The notes beneath the pieces are model-generated. The model was given only the letters and a program-made list of their open reading frames with translations. It was not told where the DNA came from and did no database searches. This document shows, piece after piece, positions 1 to 8,246 of a stretch of DNA of 64,000 nt. How positions within the stretch are numbered: the first letter of the stretch is position 1; each line of letters opens with the position of its first letter. A program made the translations under genes and the position numbers. The DNA is from an uncultured bacterium (GTDB lineage Bacteria; Bacillota; Clostridia; Oscillospirales; Ruminococcaceae). The stretch is from the NCBI GenBank assembly GCA_905214345.1, contig CAJMLV010000003.1, positions 50,116 to 114,115 on the forward strand, given 5' to 3'.

Positions 1-2
1 CC

Positions 3-1595
3 CACAGCCGCCTGGGGTACGGGGCGGGGCATTTCTTCCGGGCCATGGCCCACCAGGATATGGCGGGCATCGATGTGGTCATCCAGCAGCTGACCCCCGG
101 CCAGGACCGGGGCCTCTTCAAGGGGATGCACAGCCCCGGCTGGGACGGCGAATTCTTCACCTATGTGCTGGGCAAACTGGGCGGCAGTATGGGGCACCTG
201 AACCCTGCCGCCGGCGGGCGATGCATGTGCGAACTCTTCGGCGCTTACAGCTGGGCCGAGGGCAACCGCCTGTGCAAATGGCTGGCAGACTATATGCTGG
301 TGCGGGGCGTGAACTACTTTGTGCCCCACGCCTTTGACCCGGCGCCCTTCCCGGATGCCGACTGCCCGCCCCACTTCTACGCCCACGGCAAGAACCCCCA
401 GTATCCCGAATTCGGCCTGCTCATGGGGTATATGAACCGCATGGCGGCTCTGCTGGCGGGGCGGCACATCGCCCCCGTGGCTTTGCTCTACCACGCCGAG
501 GCGGAGTGGAGCGGCGACTACATGCTCACCCAGAAACCCGCCGCCTGCCTGGCGCGCCATGGGGTGGATTACGACATCGTCCCGGCGGATTACCTGGCCG
601 GGGCGGATGCGGACGCGGGCAGTCTGCGGATCAACGGCGAAAGCTTCCGCACGCTGGTCATTCCCTACGCCGAGGCGTTGCCCGCCGCCCTGCTGCGGCA
701 GGTGCGGTGCTGGCTGGACCGGGGCCTGCCGGTGTACTTTGTGCAGGACCTGCCCCGGCGCACCAGCGAAGGGACCCCGATGCCCGACCTGACCGGCGCC
801 GAAGTGGTCGCGCTGGAAGAACTGGTCCCGGCCCTGACGCGGGCGGGCATCCCCGAACTGACCCTGAGCGACCCCGCCCCCTACCTGCGGTATTACCATG
901 CCCGCCAGGCGGATGGGGATGTGTATTTCTTCTTCAACGAAGGCACCCTGCCCCTGCACACCCGGGTGACGGGAGCCAAAGCCGGGGCAGCGCTGGTCTA
1001 TGACCCCTTCGGCAACGCCCCGGTGTCCGACGCCGACCCCTTCCTGCTGGATCTGCCGGCCTTCGGCACCAAGTGTGTACTGGTACCGGACGCTCCGCTG
1101 CCCCAGCCGGCGCCCGACCCCTTTGCGGGGAAACTGTGCCGCCGGGAACTGGCCCCCGGCACCGTCTGCTTTGCCGACGCCGAGAACCCGGAGGTCTACG
1201 GTGAACCCCGCCCGCTGGAAAGCTGGCTGCCGGTGGATACCCTGCCCGGCATGGCGGCCTTTGCGGGGCGCATCCGGTACCGCCTGGACCTGTGCCTGAC
1301 GGCGGAAGAAGCGTCCCGCCCCGCCCGCCTGGTGCTGACCGGCGTGCAGGAAGGCGCCCGGGTCACCGTCAACGGGCAGCTGTGCGGTGTGCGCATCGGC
1401 GCACCCTATATCTACCCTCTGGGGCGGACGCTGCGCCCCGGCAGCAATGAGATCCTGCTGGAAGTGAACACCACCCTGGGCCGCCGGATGAACGATTTCA
1501 CCGCCCAGTACCTGCCCATGGAGCCGTTGGGCATCACGGGCGGTGCGGTGCTGGAATGGCCGGCGGACCAGACCGAGAAAGGAGATTTGCAATGA
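3..1595 (+). CDS. Glycoside hydrolase, C-terminal portion (5' end outside window)
   Basis: The frame is open to the left edge (residues HSRLGYGAGHFF precede the first Met at 45), so this is the 3' part of a longer gene. About 530 residues are visible. The first ~200 hold catalytic-domain-like motifs, including MCELFGAYSWAEG, as in large Firmicutes enzymes related to GH106/GH2-type glycosidases. A middle alpha/beta segment follows. The last ~110 residues look like a galactose-binding-type beta-sandwich (VTVNGQLCGV, then LRPGSNEILLEVNTT). No signal peptide can be judged because the start is missing. The stop overlaps the next ATG (ATGA at 1592-1595), so it is co-transcribed and probably translationally coupled with the GH1 gene. 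Exact family and substrate cannot be decided; alpha-rhamnosidase-like is a guess. Confidence 0.7.
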   Translation, partial: HSRLGYGAGHFFRAMAHQDMAGIDVVIQQLTPGQDRGLFKGMHSPGWDGEFFTYVLGKLGGSMGHLNPAAGGRCMCELFGAYSWAEGNRLCKWLADYMLVRGVNYFVPHAFDPAPFPDADCPPHFYAHGKNPQYPEFGLLMGYMNRMAALLAGRHIAPVALLYHAEAEWSGDYMLTQKPAACLARHGVDYDIVPADYLAGADADAGSLRINGESFRTLVIPYAEALPAALLRQVRCWLDRGLPVYFVQDLPRRTSEGTPMPDLTGAEVVALEELVPALTRAGIPELTLSDPAPYLRYYHARQADGDVYFFFNEGTLPLHTRVTGAKAGAALVYDPFGNAPVSDADPFLLDLPAFGTKCVLVPDAPLPQPAPDPFAGKLCRRELAPGTVCFADAENPEVYGEPRPLESWLPVDTLPGMAAFAGRIRYRLDLCLTAEEASRPARLVLTGVQEGARVTVNGQLCGVRIGAPYIYPLGRTLRPGSNEILLEVNTTLGRRMNDFTAQYLPMEPLGITGGAVLEWPADQTEKGDLQ

Positions 1596-3031
1596 GCGAA
1601 CAGTTCCCCCGCGGCTTTTTGTGGGGCGGCGCCACCGCCGCCAACCAGTGTGAAGGCGCCTGGCAGGAGGGCGGCAAGGGCCTGGGTACCAACGATGTGG
1701 TCCCGGCGGGCCCGGACCGGTTCCCGGTGGCCACCGGCCGCATGCCCATGCTGGCCCCCAATGCCGACCACGTCTATCCCGCCCACGAGGCCATCGACTT
1801 TTACCACCACTACAAAGAGGACATCGCCCTCATGGCGGAGATGGGGTTCAAGTGCTTCCGCATGTCCATCTCCTGGACCCGCATCTTCCCCAACGGGGAC
1901 GACGAGCAGCCCAACGAGGAGGGCCTGGCCTTCTATGACGCGGTGTTCGACGAGTGCGCCCGCTACGGCATCGAACCCCTGGTGTCCATCGTCCATTTCG
2001 ACGCCCCGGTGCATCTGATACAGACCATCGGCAGCTGGAAGAGCCGCAAGATGATCGATTATTTCCTGCGGTATTGCCGGGTGCTGTTTGAGCGGTACGG
2101 CAAAAAGGTGAAGTACTGGCTGACCATCAACGAGATCAACATGCTGCTGGCCATGCCCTTCATGGCGGCGGGCATCCGCTTTGAACCCGGCGAGGATGAA
2201 AAGAAGGTCAAGTACCAGGCCGCCCACCACGAACTGGTGGCCAGCGCCCTGGCCGTCAAGCTGGGCCATGAGCTCATGCCCGGGGCCATGATCGGCTGCA
2301 TGCTGGCCGGCGGCAACTACTACCCCTATACCTGTGCGCCGGAGGACGTGTGGCAGAGCATCTGCCGCGACCGGGACAACTATTTCTTCATCGACGTGCA
2401 GAGCCGGGGCGCCTACCCCGCTTATGCCCTCAAGCAGATGGAGCGGGAGGGCGTGCTGCCGGTGATGCAACCCGGCGACGCCGACATCCTGCGGGAAAAT
2501 ACGGTGGATTACATCACCTTCAGCTACTATGCCAGCCGCTGCGCCAGCGCCGACCCCGCCGTGGCGGGCAAGCAGACGTCGGGCAACGTGTTTGCCAGCG
2601 TGAAGAACCCCTACCTGAAAGCCAGCGAATGGGGCTGGCAGATCGACCCCCTGGGGCTGCGCATCACCCTGAACGCCCTGTATGACCGCTACCAGAAACC
2701 ACTGTTCATCGTGGAAAACGGCCTGGGCGCCAAGGACACGGTGGAAGCGGACGGCTCCATCCACGACGCCTACCGCATCGAGTATATGCGGGCCCACATC
2801 CGGGCCATGGCCGACGCGGTGGCCCTGGACGGCGTACCCCTGATGGGCTACCTGGCCTGGGGCTGCATCGACCTGGTCAGCGCTTCCACCGGCGAGATGG
2901 CCAAGCGCTACGGCATGATCTATGTGGACAAGCAGGATGACGGCACCGGCACCATGAAACGCAGCCGGAAGGATTCCTTCTTCTGGTACAAAAAGGTCAT
3001 TGCCACCAACGGCGCCGACCTGACGGACTGA
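1592..3031 (+). CDS. bglA: GH1 6-phospho-beta-glucosidase
   Basis: A 479-residue protein, full length for GH1. It should hydrolyse 6-phospho-beta-glucosides (cellobiose-6-P, aryl-glucoside-6-P) in the cytoplasm. Visible signatures are the N-terminal FLWGGATAANQCEGA; the acid/base Glu181 in WLTINEIN; the nucleophile Glu375 in LFIVENGLG; and Ser432, Lys438 and Tyr440 in SASTGEMAKRY. That Ser-Lys-Tyr set binds the 6-phosphate in phospho-glycosidases, which favours 6-P-beta-glucosidase over plain beta-glucosidase. The start at 1592 is chosen because AAAGGAG lies just upstream and the ATG overlaps the previous stop. No PTS gene is visible here, so the source of phosphorylated substrate is outside the window. 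Confidence 0.93.
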   Translation: MSEQFPRGFLWGGATAANQCEGAWQEGGKGLGTNDVVPAGPDRFPVATGRMPMLAPNADHVYPAHEAIDFYHHYKEDIALMAEMGFKCFRMSISWTRIFPNGDDEQPNEEGLAFYDAVFDECARYGIEPLVSIVHFDAPVHLIQTIGSWKSRKMIDYFLRYCRVLFERYGKKVKYWLTINEINMLLAMPFMAAGIRFEPGEDEKKVKYQAAHHELVASALAVKLGHELMPGAMIGCMLAGGNYYPYTCAPEDVWQSICRDRDNYFFIDVQSRGAYPAYALKQMEREGVLPVMQPGDADILRENTVDYITFSYYASRCASADPAVAGKQTSGNVFASVKNPYLKASEWGWQIDPLGLRITLNALYDRYQKPLFIVENGLGAKDTVEADGSIHDAYRIEYMRAHIRAMADAVALDGVPLMGYLAWGCIDLVSASTGEMAKRYGMIYVDKQDDGTGTMKRSRKDSFFWYKKVIATNGADLTD

Positions 3032-3046
3032 GTCCTTTCCACCAAC

Positions 3047-3100
3047 AAAATATCCCCCCTGACACGGAACGAACCTTCCGCATCAGGGGGGATTTTCTTT
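3047..3100. terminator. Bidirectional rho-independent terminator
   Basis: Inverted repeat TCCCCCCTGA / TCAGGGGGGA with A-rich left and T-rich right flanks. It lies between convergent genes (GH1 rightward, fructokinase leftward) and can serve both. Confidence 0.85.
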
Positions 3101-3119
3101 GTTGAGAGATGTTTTCCGC

Positions 3120-4070
3120 TTACAGGATGGCCTCTACCTTGGCTTCCTCCACCACGCTGGTGATGCCGCCGTGGGTCTGGGTGGACAGGCTGGCGGCACA
3201 GCAGGCGAAGCGGGTCACCGCTCGCATCTCCTCCGCCGTCAGGTCGGCGGGGGCCTTGTTCAGCTTGAGGAACCGGCTCATGGCGCTGCCGCCGAAGATG
3301 TCCCCGGCACCGGTGGTGTCGATGACATGGATGCCGCTGGGGGAAGCGACCTCGCCGCAGCCATGGGCGTTGGCAAAGTGGCAGCCCTTGGGGCCGAGAG
3401 TGGCGTACACCAGGCTGACGCCGTACTCCTTCAGCAGCTTCTGAGCGCCCTCCTCGGGGGAGATGCCCCACAGGAATTCAATCTCTTCATCGCTGATCTT
3501 CACAATGTCCGCCTGATGCAGGCCCCATTCGATCTGATCCTTGGCGGCTTCCTCGGTGGGCCACAGAGGCTTGCGCAGGTTGGGGTCAAAGCTGATGAGT
3601 TTTCCGTGCTCTTTGGCATAGGCCACGGCGGCCCGGGTGGCCGAACGGGCGGGTTCGCCGGTGAGGCTCAGGGTGCCGAAGTGGAACACCCTGCAGCTGT
3701 CCAGCAGAGCGGTGTCCAGCTCCTCGGTGCGCAGGCAGGTGTCGGCGCCGGGCTTGCGGGCAAAGCTGAACTCCCGGTTGCCGGTGGCGTCCAGGGTGAC
3801 GAAGGCCAGGGTGGTGAACACCGACGGGTCCTTCACGATGCCTTTGGTGGAAATGCCCAAGGTGTCCAGGGTGTTTACCAGCAGATTGCCGAAAGCATCT
3901 TCGCCCACCTTGCCCATGAGGGCGGTGGTGCAGCCGTACTTCTGCAAAGCGGCCAGGAAGTTGCCCGGCGCGCCCCCCGGCTGGGCCTTCAGGGTGGGGT
4001 ACCCGGCCTCATCGGTGGAAACGGGGGCGAAGTCAATGAGCAGTTCGCCCAGAGCCACAACATCATACAT
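3120..4070 (-). CDS. scrK: PfkB-family sugar kinase, probable fructokinase
   Basis: 316 residues of the ribokinase/PfkB fold. It begins MYDVVALGELLIDF, has the N-terminal sugar-binding GG motif (QPGGAPGNFLAAL) and the C-terminal ATP/anion-hole signature DTTGAGDIFGG with the catalytic Asp. The likely reaction is ATP-dependent phosphorylation of fructose to fructose-6-phosphate in the cytoplasm. Start at 4070: AAGGAGGG sits 7 nt upstream, while the longer frame to 4091 would place the RBS inside the gene. It is the last gene of the leftward LacI-DUF624-kinase operon, 14 nt after DUF624. Fructose released by the GH32 enzyme encoded at 9995 is the natural substrate; the sugar assignment comes from that context, because PfkB kinases vary in specificity. 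Confidence 0.88.
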   Translation of the reverse strand: MYDVVALGELLIDFAPVSTDEAGYPTLKAQPGGAPGNFLAALQKYGCTTALMGKVGEDAFGNLLVNTLDTLGISTKGIVKDPSVFTTLAFVTLDATGNREFSFARKPGADTCLRTEELDTALLDSCRVFHFGTLSLTGEPARSATRAAVAYAKEHGKLISFDPNLRKPLWPTEEAAKDQIEWGLHQADIVKISDEEIEFLWGISPEEGAQKLLKEYGVSLVYATLGPKGCHFANAHGCGEVASPSGIHVIDTTGAGDIFGGSAMSRFLKLNKAPADLTAEEMRAVTRFACCAASLSTQTHGGITSVVEEAKVEAIL

Positions 4071-4084
4071 AACAAATCCCTCCT

Positions 4085-4876
4085 TCAGCAATCATAGCGG
4101 GGGACCTGGTCCGGAAAGGCCCGGGCGATGCTCTCTTCAATGCCCAGGGCCTTGTCCAGCAGGTCGTACAGCAAAAACAAAGCGGCAAAAAGGTCAAACC
4201 AAACTCCCACAAAGGGGAGCAGCAACAAGGTCCAGGGGGCAAACAGCACCATCAGCAGCCACCAGGCCAGCTGCAGCAGGGCGGTGCCCGCCGTGACCCA
4301 GAAATATTTCACGGTGAACAGCAAAGCGTTGCGCAGCCGCAGCACCGGGCTCTGGTCAAAGAGCACCAGCTGGGGCCAGTACAGGATGGAGATCACCAGA
4401 AACACCAGCCAGCTGAACAGGAACACCCCGATGGTCAGGGGAGTGGGGGCGACGGTGCTCCAGGCAAAGAACAGCATCCCCGCAAAGGCAGAACACCCCA
4501 GAAAAAGCCCGGTCAGTGCCCCGGGCAGCAGGGCGGCGCGCCAGTTCTGGGCAAGGGCTTTGCGGTAGTTGGCGCTCCAGCGGCCGGGGGCGTCCCGCAA
4601 AGCCCGCAGGACGGTGTCGTACAGGCAGGCGATGAAGGGCCCCGCCACCCCGCCGCCGATGAGGGCCGAGGGCAGCAATACCAGGATACTGCTGCTCAAA
4701 ATGGCGTAAACCACCCCCAGGGTCAGAGGCAGGCAGCCCAGAATGGTCATCAGTCCAGAAAGAAAAAAGCGTTTCCAGTTGCGGCCCAGCACATCCTGGT
4801 AGCGGTCGATGCCCATCAGCCGTCCCCGTTCATCCCGCTGGGGTTCCCCGTTGCGGTACGGACGAAAGAGATTCAT
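4085..4876 (-). CDS. DUF624 (YesL-like) integral membrane protein
   Basis: 263 residues with about five hydrophobic segments. It opens with the family-typical MNLFRPYRNGEPQRDERG and has the pattern of small membrane proteins found beside LplABC sugar transporters (YesL/DUF624). The biochemical role of the family is unknown; the constant association with CUT1 sugar importers suggests an accessory transport or assembly role. Start at 4876: AAGGAGGG lies 8 nt upstream; an in-frame GTG at 4885 would be too close to it. It lies 18 nt after the LacI gene and 14 nt before the fructokinase on the same strand. Confidence 0.8.
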   Translation of the reverse strand: MNLFRPYRNGEPQRDERGRLMGIDRYQDVLGRNWKRFFLSGLMTILGCLPLTLGVVYAILSSSILVLLPSALIGGGVAGPFIACLYDTVLRALRDAPGRWSANYRKALAQNWRAALLPGALTGLFLGCSAFAGMLFFAWSTVAPTPLTIGVFLFSWLVFLVISILYWPQLVLFDQSPVLRLRNALLFTVKYFWVTAGTALLQLAWWLLMVLFAPWTLLLLPFVGVWFDLFAALFLLYDLLDKALGIEESIARAFPDQVPRYDC

Positions 4877-4894
4877 GGCAAACACCCTCCTTAT

Positions 4895-5893
4895 TTATCG
4901 CACCGAGTCTTTGGTGGTGCCGCCGGGCTGGTAGCGCACCGGCAGGCAGACCAGCGGCGGCAGGCCGGTAAAGTCGTTGGAAAGCACCATGCTCACGGCG
5001 GTTTCGGCCAGGTCGGACACCGGCTGCACGATGGTGGAACAGATGTAATCCTGGTCCCCGAACATCCGGATGCCGTCAAAGCCGATGATCTGCACATCCT
5101 CCGGCACCCGCAGGCCCAGGTTGCGCACCATCTTTTCCGCCTGCCAGGCCATCAGGTCGGTGCCGCAGAACAGCCCGTCCAGCGGGGTATCGGTCTCCAG
5201 CAGATTGTGGCGCAGAAACACCTCAAAGGCGGACAGGGGAGCGTCATCGTTCAGGTTGCACATCTCAAAGGAAAGCCCGGCCTCCATGCAGCCGCTGACA
5301 AACCCGTCCTTGCGCTTGCTGGGCTCGTTTGTCAGGGAAGAGCCGGTGCGCAGGCAGGCCACCCGGCGGCAGCCCAGCTCCGCCAGCTTGCGGGCGGCCA
5401 GCTGCCCGCCGCTGAAATTGTCCGAAGCCACACAGGGCACCGACACGCTGAAAAAGCGGTCGATGGTCACAAAGGGGATGCCGGCGGGGATCTCCAGCTT
5501 GGGATTGTAGGTCAAAGCGATGATGCCGTCCACCCGGTTGTGCACCACCATGCTCACGAATTCCTGCTCCCGGTCCCGGTCGTACTCGGTAAAGCAGAGC
5601 ATCATTTTATAGCCCCGCTTTTCCAGCGCGATGTTCACATGGTAGGTCAGCACCGCAAAGAACGGGGTGATGGTGTTGGGGATGATCAGGGCGATGGTAC
5701 TGGTGCGGTTGCTTTTCAGCGCCTTGGCGCTGGGGTTTACCTGATAGTTCAGCTTTTTCACCGCGGCCTCCACCTTCAGGCGGTAGGTTTCGCCCACCGG
5801 CTGGCCGTTGATCACCTTGGACACGGTGCCCAGGGCCACCCCGGCCTCCCGGGCCACGTCGCTCATGGTGACGGATCGTTTGTCGCCTTTCAT
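4895..5893 (-). CDS. LacI-family transcriptional regulator of the fructan locus
   Basis: 332 residues. N-terminal LacI helix-turn-helix (VTMSDVAREAGVALGTVSKV), a hinge region with SAKALKSNRT, then a periplasmic-binding-like effector domain (IALIIPNTITPFFAVL onward; RVACLRTGS; IIGFDGIRMF). It should repress the divergent transporter/GH32 operon and its own operon until a sugar effector binds. Start at 5893 is set by GAGGTG upstream and by the usual LacI N-terminus length. A near-consensus promoter (TTTACA, 17 nt, TATAAT) lies at 5928-5956, and GTTTCAT/GTGAAA repeats overlap it, suggesting autoregulation. The effector is not visible from sequence; a fructo-oligosaccharide, sucrose or fructose is inferred from the neighbours. 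Confidence 0.9.
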   Translation of the reverse strand: MKGDKRSVTMSDVAREAGVALGTVSKVINGQPVGETYRLKVEAAVKKLNYQVNPSAKALKSNRTSTIALIIPNTITPFFAVLTYHVNIALEKRGYKMMLCFTEYDRDREQEFVSMVVHNRVDGIIALTYNPKLEIPAGIPFVTIDRFFSVSVPCVASDNFSGGQLAARKLAELGCRRVACLRTGSSLTNEPSKRKDGFVSGCMEAGLSFEMCNLNDDAPLSAFEVFLRHNLLETDTPLDGLFCGTDLMAWQAEKMVRNLGLRVPEDVQIIGFDGIRMFGDQDYICSTIVQPVSDLAETAVSMVLSNDFTGLPPLVCLPVRYQPGGTTKDSVR

Positions 5894-5922
5894 AGGGTAC
5901 ACACCTCGGTCTCCTTGATTTG

Positions 5923-5981
5923 GTTTCATTATACTATGTTTCATGGATGATGTAAAGTGGTTTCATGAAAATGCGTGAAAA
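5923..5981. promoter_or_regulatory. Cluster of GTTTCAT/GTGAAA half-sites (probable LacI operators)
   Basis: GTTTCAT occurs at 5923-5929, 5938-5944 and 5960-5966, the last followed by GTGAAA at 5975-5980 (imperfect dyad). TTTCATGAAA at 5961-5970 is itself a perfect palindrome. The cluster covers the -10 and -35 of the LacI promoter and shares half-sites with the dyad at 6114-6134. Confidence 0.55.
5928..5956 (-). promoter_or_regulatory. Promoter of the LacI-DUF624-fructokinase operon
   Basis: On the minus strand, TTTACA (5956-5951), a 17-nt spacer and TATAAT (5933-5928), 35 nt before the LacI start. Near-consensus sigma-A promoter. Confidence 0.75.
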
Positions 5982-6083
5982 TTTTCTTGGATTTCACCTG
6001 GTCGCACTGCACAAACAGGGGTGGACAAAGTTGTGCAAGCCGACAAAATCCCTTGCCAATGTCAAAAAAGACCCTCAAAAGCA

Positions 6084-6112
6084 TTGACTTTTGGAAATGA
6101 GAATGGTATTTT
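6084..6112 (+). promoter_or_regulatory. Promoter of the permease-binding protein-GH32 operon
   Basis: TTGACT (6084-6089), 17-nt spacer, TATTTT (6107-6112); the first gene starts at 6174. The operator-like dyad begins 2 nt downstream of the -10. Confidence 0.7.
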
Positions 6113-6113
6113 G

Positions 6114-6134
6114 GTTTCACAGGAAGCGTGAAAC
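6114..6134. promoter_or_regulatory. Operator-like inverted repeat GTTTCAC-N7-GTGAAAC
   Basis: Perfect 7-bp arms around a 7-nt centre, placed over the expected transcription start of the rightward operon. Binding there by the divergent LacI-family protein would block initiation. The half-site also recurs at the LacI promoter. Confidence 0.65.
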
Positions 6135-6173
6135 GATTCATGAACGAGCTGAATCGAACAAGGAGGAGTCACT

Positions 6174-7118
6174 ATGAGTAAGCTGCGTGCCGCATCCCGC
6201 CCACAGGCGGACGCGGTCATCCACCGCAAACCGCTCAAGCAGCGGCTTGCCGAAAACTGGCAGCTGTATCTGCTGCTGCTGATCCCGGTGATCATCACCA
6301 TCGTGTACAAATACGGTCCCATGTACGGCATCCAGATCGCCTTCCGGGACTTCAAGGCCAGCCGGGGCATCACCGGCAGCGAATGGGTGGGCCTGAAATA
6401 GTTCCAGGAATTCTTTGAATCCCCCAACTGCTGGCGGATGATCAAGAACACCGTGCTGCTCAGCCTGTACAGCCTGCTGTGGAGTTTCCCGGTGCCCATC
6501 ATCCTGGCCCTGGCGCTGAACCAGCTGCGGTTCCGCAAGCTGCGCCGGGTGGTGCAGACGGTGCTGTACGCCCCGCACTTCATCTCCACCATGATCATCT
6601 GCGGCATGCTGCGCATCTTCCTCAGCCCCACCGGCGGCCTGATCAACCTGCTGCTGGGCACCAGCGTGGACTTCCTGAACCAGAGCACCATGTTCCGCAC
6701 CATCTATGTGGCCAGCGGCATCTGGCAGGAGGCCGGCTGGGGCACCATCATCTACCTGGCCACCCTTTCCAGCGTGGACACCGCCTTGTATGAAGCCGCC
6801 AAGGTGGACGGCGCTTCGGTGTTCCAGCGCATCCTGCACATCGACCTGCCCGCCCTGGTGCCCATGGCGGTGCTGCAGCTGATCCTGAGCGCTTCCAGCC
6901 TGATGAACATCGGCTTTGAAAAGGTCTTCCTGCTGCAGACCGACCTGAACAAGGCCACCAGCGACATCATCTCGGTGTATGTGTACGAACAAGGTATCCA
7001 GCACGCCGAATACAGCTACTCCACCGCCATCGGATTGTTCAACACGGCGGTGAACATCATCCTGCTGATCATCGTCAGCCGCATCGCCAAGAAGGCCAGC
7101 GACGTACAGTTTGTGTAA
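6174..7118 (+). pseudogene. ABC sugar transporter permease (LplB type), interrupted by one in-frame TAG
   Basis: Read through a TAG at 6399-6401, this is a 314-residue CUT1 permease, exactly the family size. Residues 1-75 hold the first membrane segment (LYLLLLIPVIITIVYKYGP) and QIAFRDFKASRGI, ending WVGLK. After the stop the same frame resumes at FQEFFESP, followed by five more hydrophobic segments and the EAA loop (EAAKVDGASVFQRILHIDLP). Only one base differs from a sense codon (CAG, TAC, TAT, AAG and others possible). Without readthrough, translation would give a 75-residue stub and import would fail unless an internal ATG (6438) is used. The RBS AAGGAGG is at the normal distance from 6174. 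Could be a real nonsense mutation, a sequencing error or a suppressed codon. Confidence 0.85.
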
Positions 7119-7131
7119 AGGAGGGTTCCCC

Positions 7132-8046
7132 ATGTCAGCAAAAACCAAAACATTGGGCAAGCGCCCGGGCGGCCTTTCGGACCGTGCCAGCGATGTGGTG
7201 CTGGTGGTGCTGTGTGTGGCCATCCTTCTGGTGGTGGCCTATCCGCTGTATTACATCCTGGTGGCGTCCTTCTCCGACCCCTATGACGTGTACGCGGGCA
7301 AGACATTCCTGGCGCCCAGCCAGTTCACCCTGAAAGGCTACGCGGCGGTCTTTTCCGACGACAGCATCCTGCTGGGTTACTGGAACAGCATCAAATACAC
7401 GGTGGTGGGCACCATCTTCTCGGTGGTCATGATCTACATCACCGCCTACCCCCTGTCCAACCCCGACCTGCCGGGACGCAAGTTCTTCAACATCTTCTTT
7501 GTCATCACCATGTACTTCGGCGGCGGGCTCATCCCCACCTACCTCATCGTCAAGGATACCGGCCTCATCAACACCATCTGGGCCATGTTCCTGCCCGGCG
7601 GCGTGGCGGTGTCCAACATGATCATCGCCCGCAACTTCTTCGAGACCAGCATCCCCCGGGAACTGAAGGAAGCCGCCGAGATCGACGGCGCCTCCAAGCT
7701 GCGCATCTTCTGGGACATCATCATCCCGCTGTCCCGTCCCATCATGGCGGTCATGGTGGTGTTCAGCATGGTGGCCTACTGGAACGACTGGTTCACCGCC
7801 CTGATCTACATGACCGGCGAAGGCCGCGCCCCACTGCCCCTGGTGCTGCGCAACATCCTCATTGCCAGCGAAACTTCCGCCAGCCAGGCCAGCATGATCT
7901 CCGGCGGCTACGCCGAGCTGAACAAGCTTACCGAAATGATCAAGTTTGCCTCCATCATCGTGGCGGCCGCCCCCATGCTCATCATCTATCCATTCGTGCA
8001 GAAGTACTTTGAGCAGGGCTTCATGGCCGGTGCCGTGAAGGGCTGA
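7132..8046 (+). CDS. ABC sugar transporter permease (LplC type)
   Basis: 304 residues, six predicted membrane segments, first at VVLVVLCVAILLVVAYPLYY. The CUT1 coupling motif EAAEIDGASKLRIFWDIIIP is present, as is the SNMIIARNFFE region typical of LplC/YtcP-type permeases. It pairs with the permease at 6174 to form the channel for sugar bound by the lipoprotein at 8247; no ATPase is encoded here, and such systems usually share an MsmK-type ATPase encoded elsewhere. Start at 7132: AAAGGAGG lies 7 nt upstream; the frame is also open to 7111 but without an RBS. It sits 13 nt after the first permease. Confidence 0.92.
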   Translation: MSAKTKTLGKRPGGLSDRASDVVLVVLCVAILLVVAYPLYYILVASFSDPYDVYAGKTFLAPSQFTLKGYAAVFSDDSILLGYWNSIKYTVVGTIFSVVMIYITAYPLSNPDLPGRKFFNIFFVITMYFGGGLIPTYLIVKDTGLINTIWAMFLPGGVAVSNMIIARNFFETSIPRELKEAAEIDGASKLRIFWDIIIPLSRPIMAVMVVFSMVAYWNDWFTALIYMTGEGRAPLPLVLRNILIASETSASQASMISGGYAELNKLTEMIKFASIIVAAAPMLIIYPFVQKYFEQGFMAGAVKG

Positions 8047-8196
8047 AATTTCGACCGCCGCCTGCGGCGGATGCAGGGAGAAATTTCAGGCGCAGCGGTC
8101 GGCAAAGGCGAGCGGGCAACGTCCCGCGAAGCCTGCGCCGGGCACCGCAAGAGGAAACGACCGGCACCCCCTCGCCCCGCCTTCATCTTTCGTATT
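8044..8196. repeat. Structured intergenic region with nested inverted repeats
   Basis: About 200 nt between permease and binding protein. TGAAATTT (8044-8051) pairs with AAATTTCA (8081-8088); CGACCGC (8052-8058) with GCGGTCG (8095-8101); CCGCC/GGCGG, GGCGCAG/CTGCGCC and GCGGG/CCCGC pairs also lie inside. No open frame fits. Likely an mRNA-stabilising or processing structure, or a small palindromic repeat element. Confidence 0.5.
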
Positions 8197-8246
8197 CCAT
8201 GTTGAAGCAGTTCACATCGTCTATACAGGAAAAAGGAGAAAACATC

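Noticed and set aside
1592..3031. GH1 enzyme as a plain beta-glucosidase
   Set aside because: The Ser432/Lys438/Tyr440 set near the C-terminus matches the 6-phosphate-binding site of phospho-beta-glucosidases.
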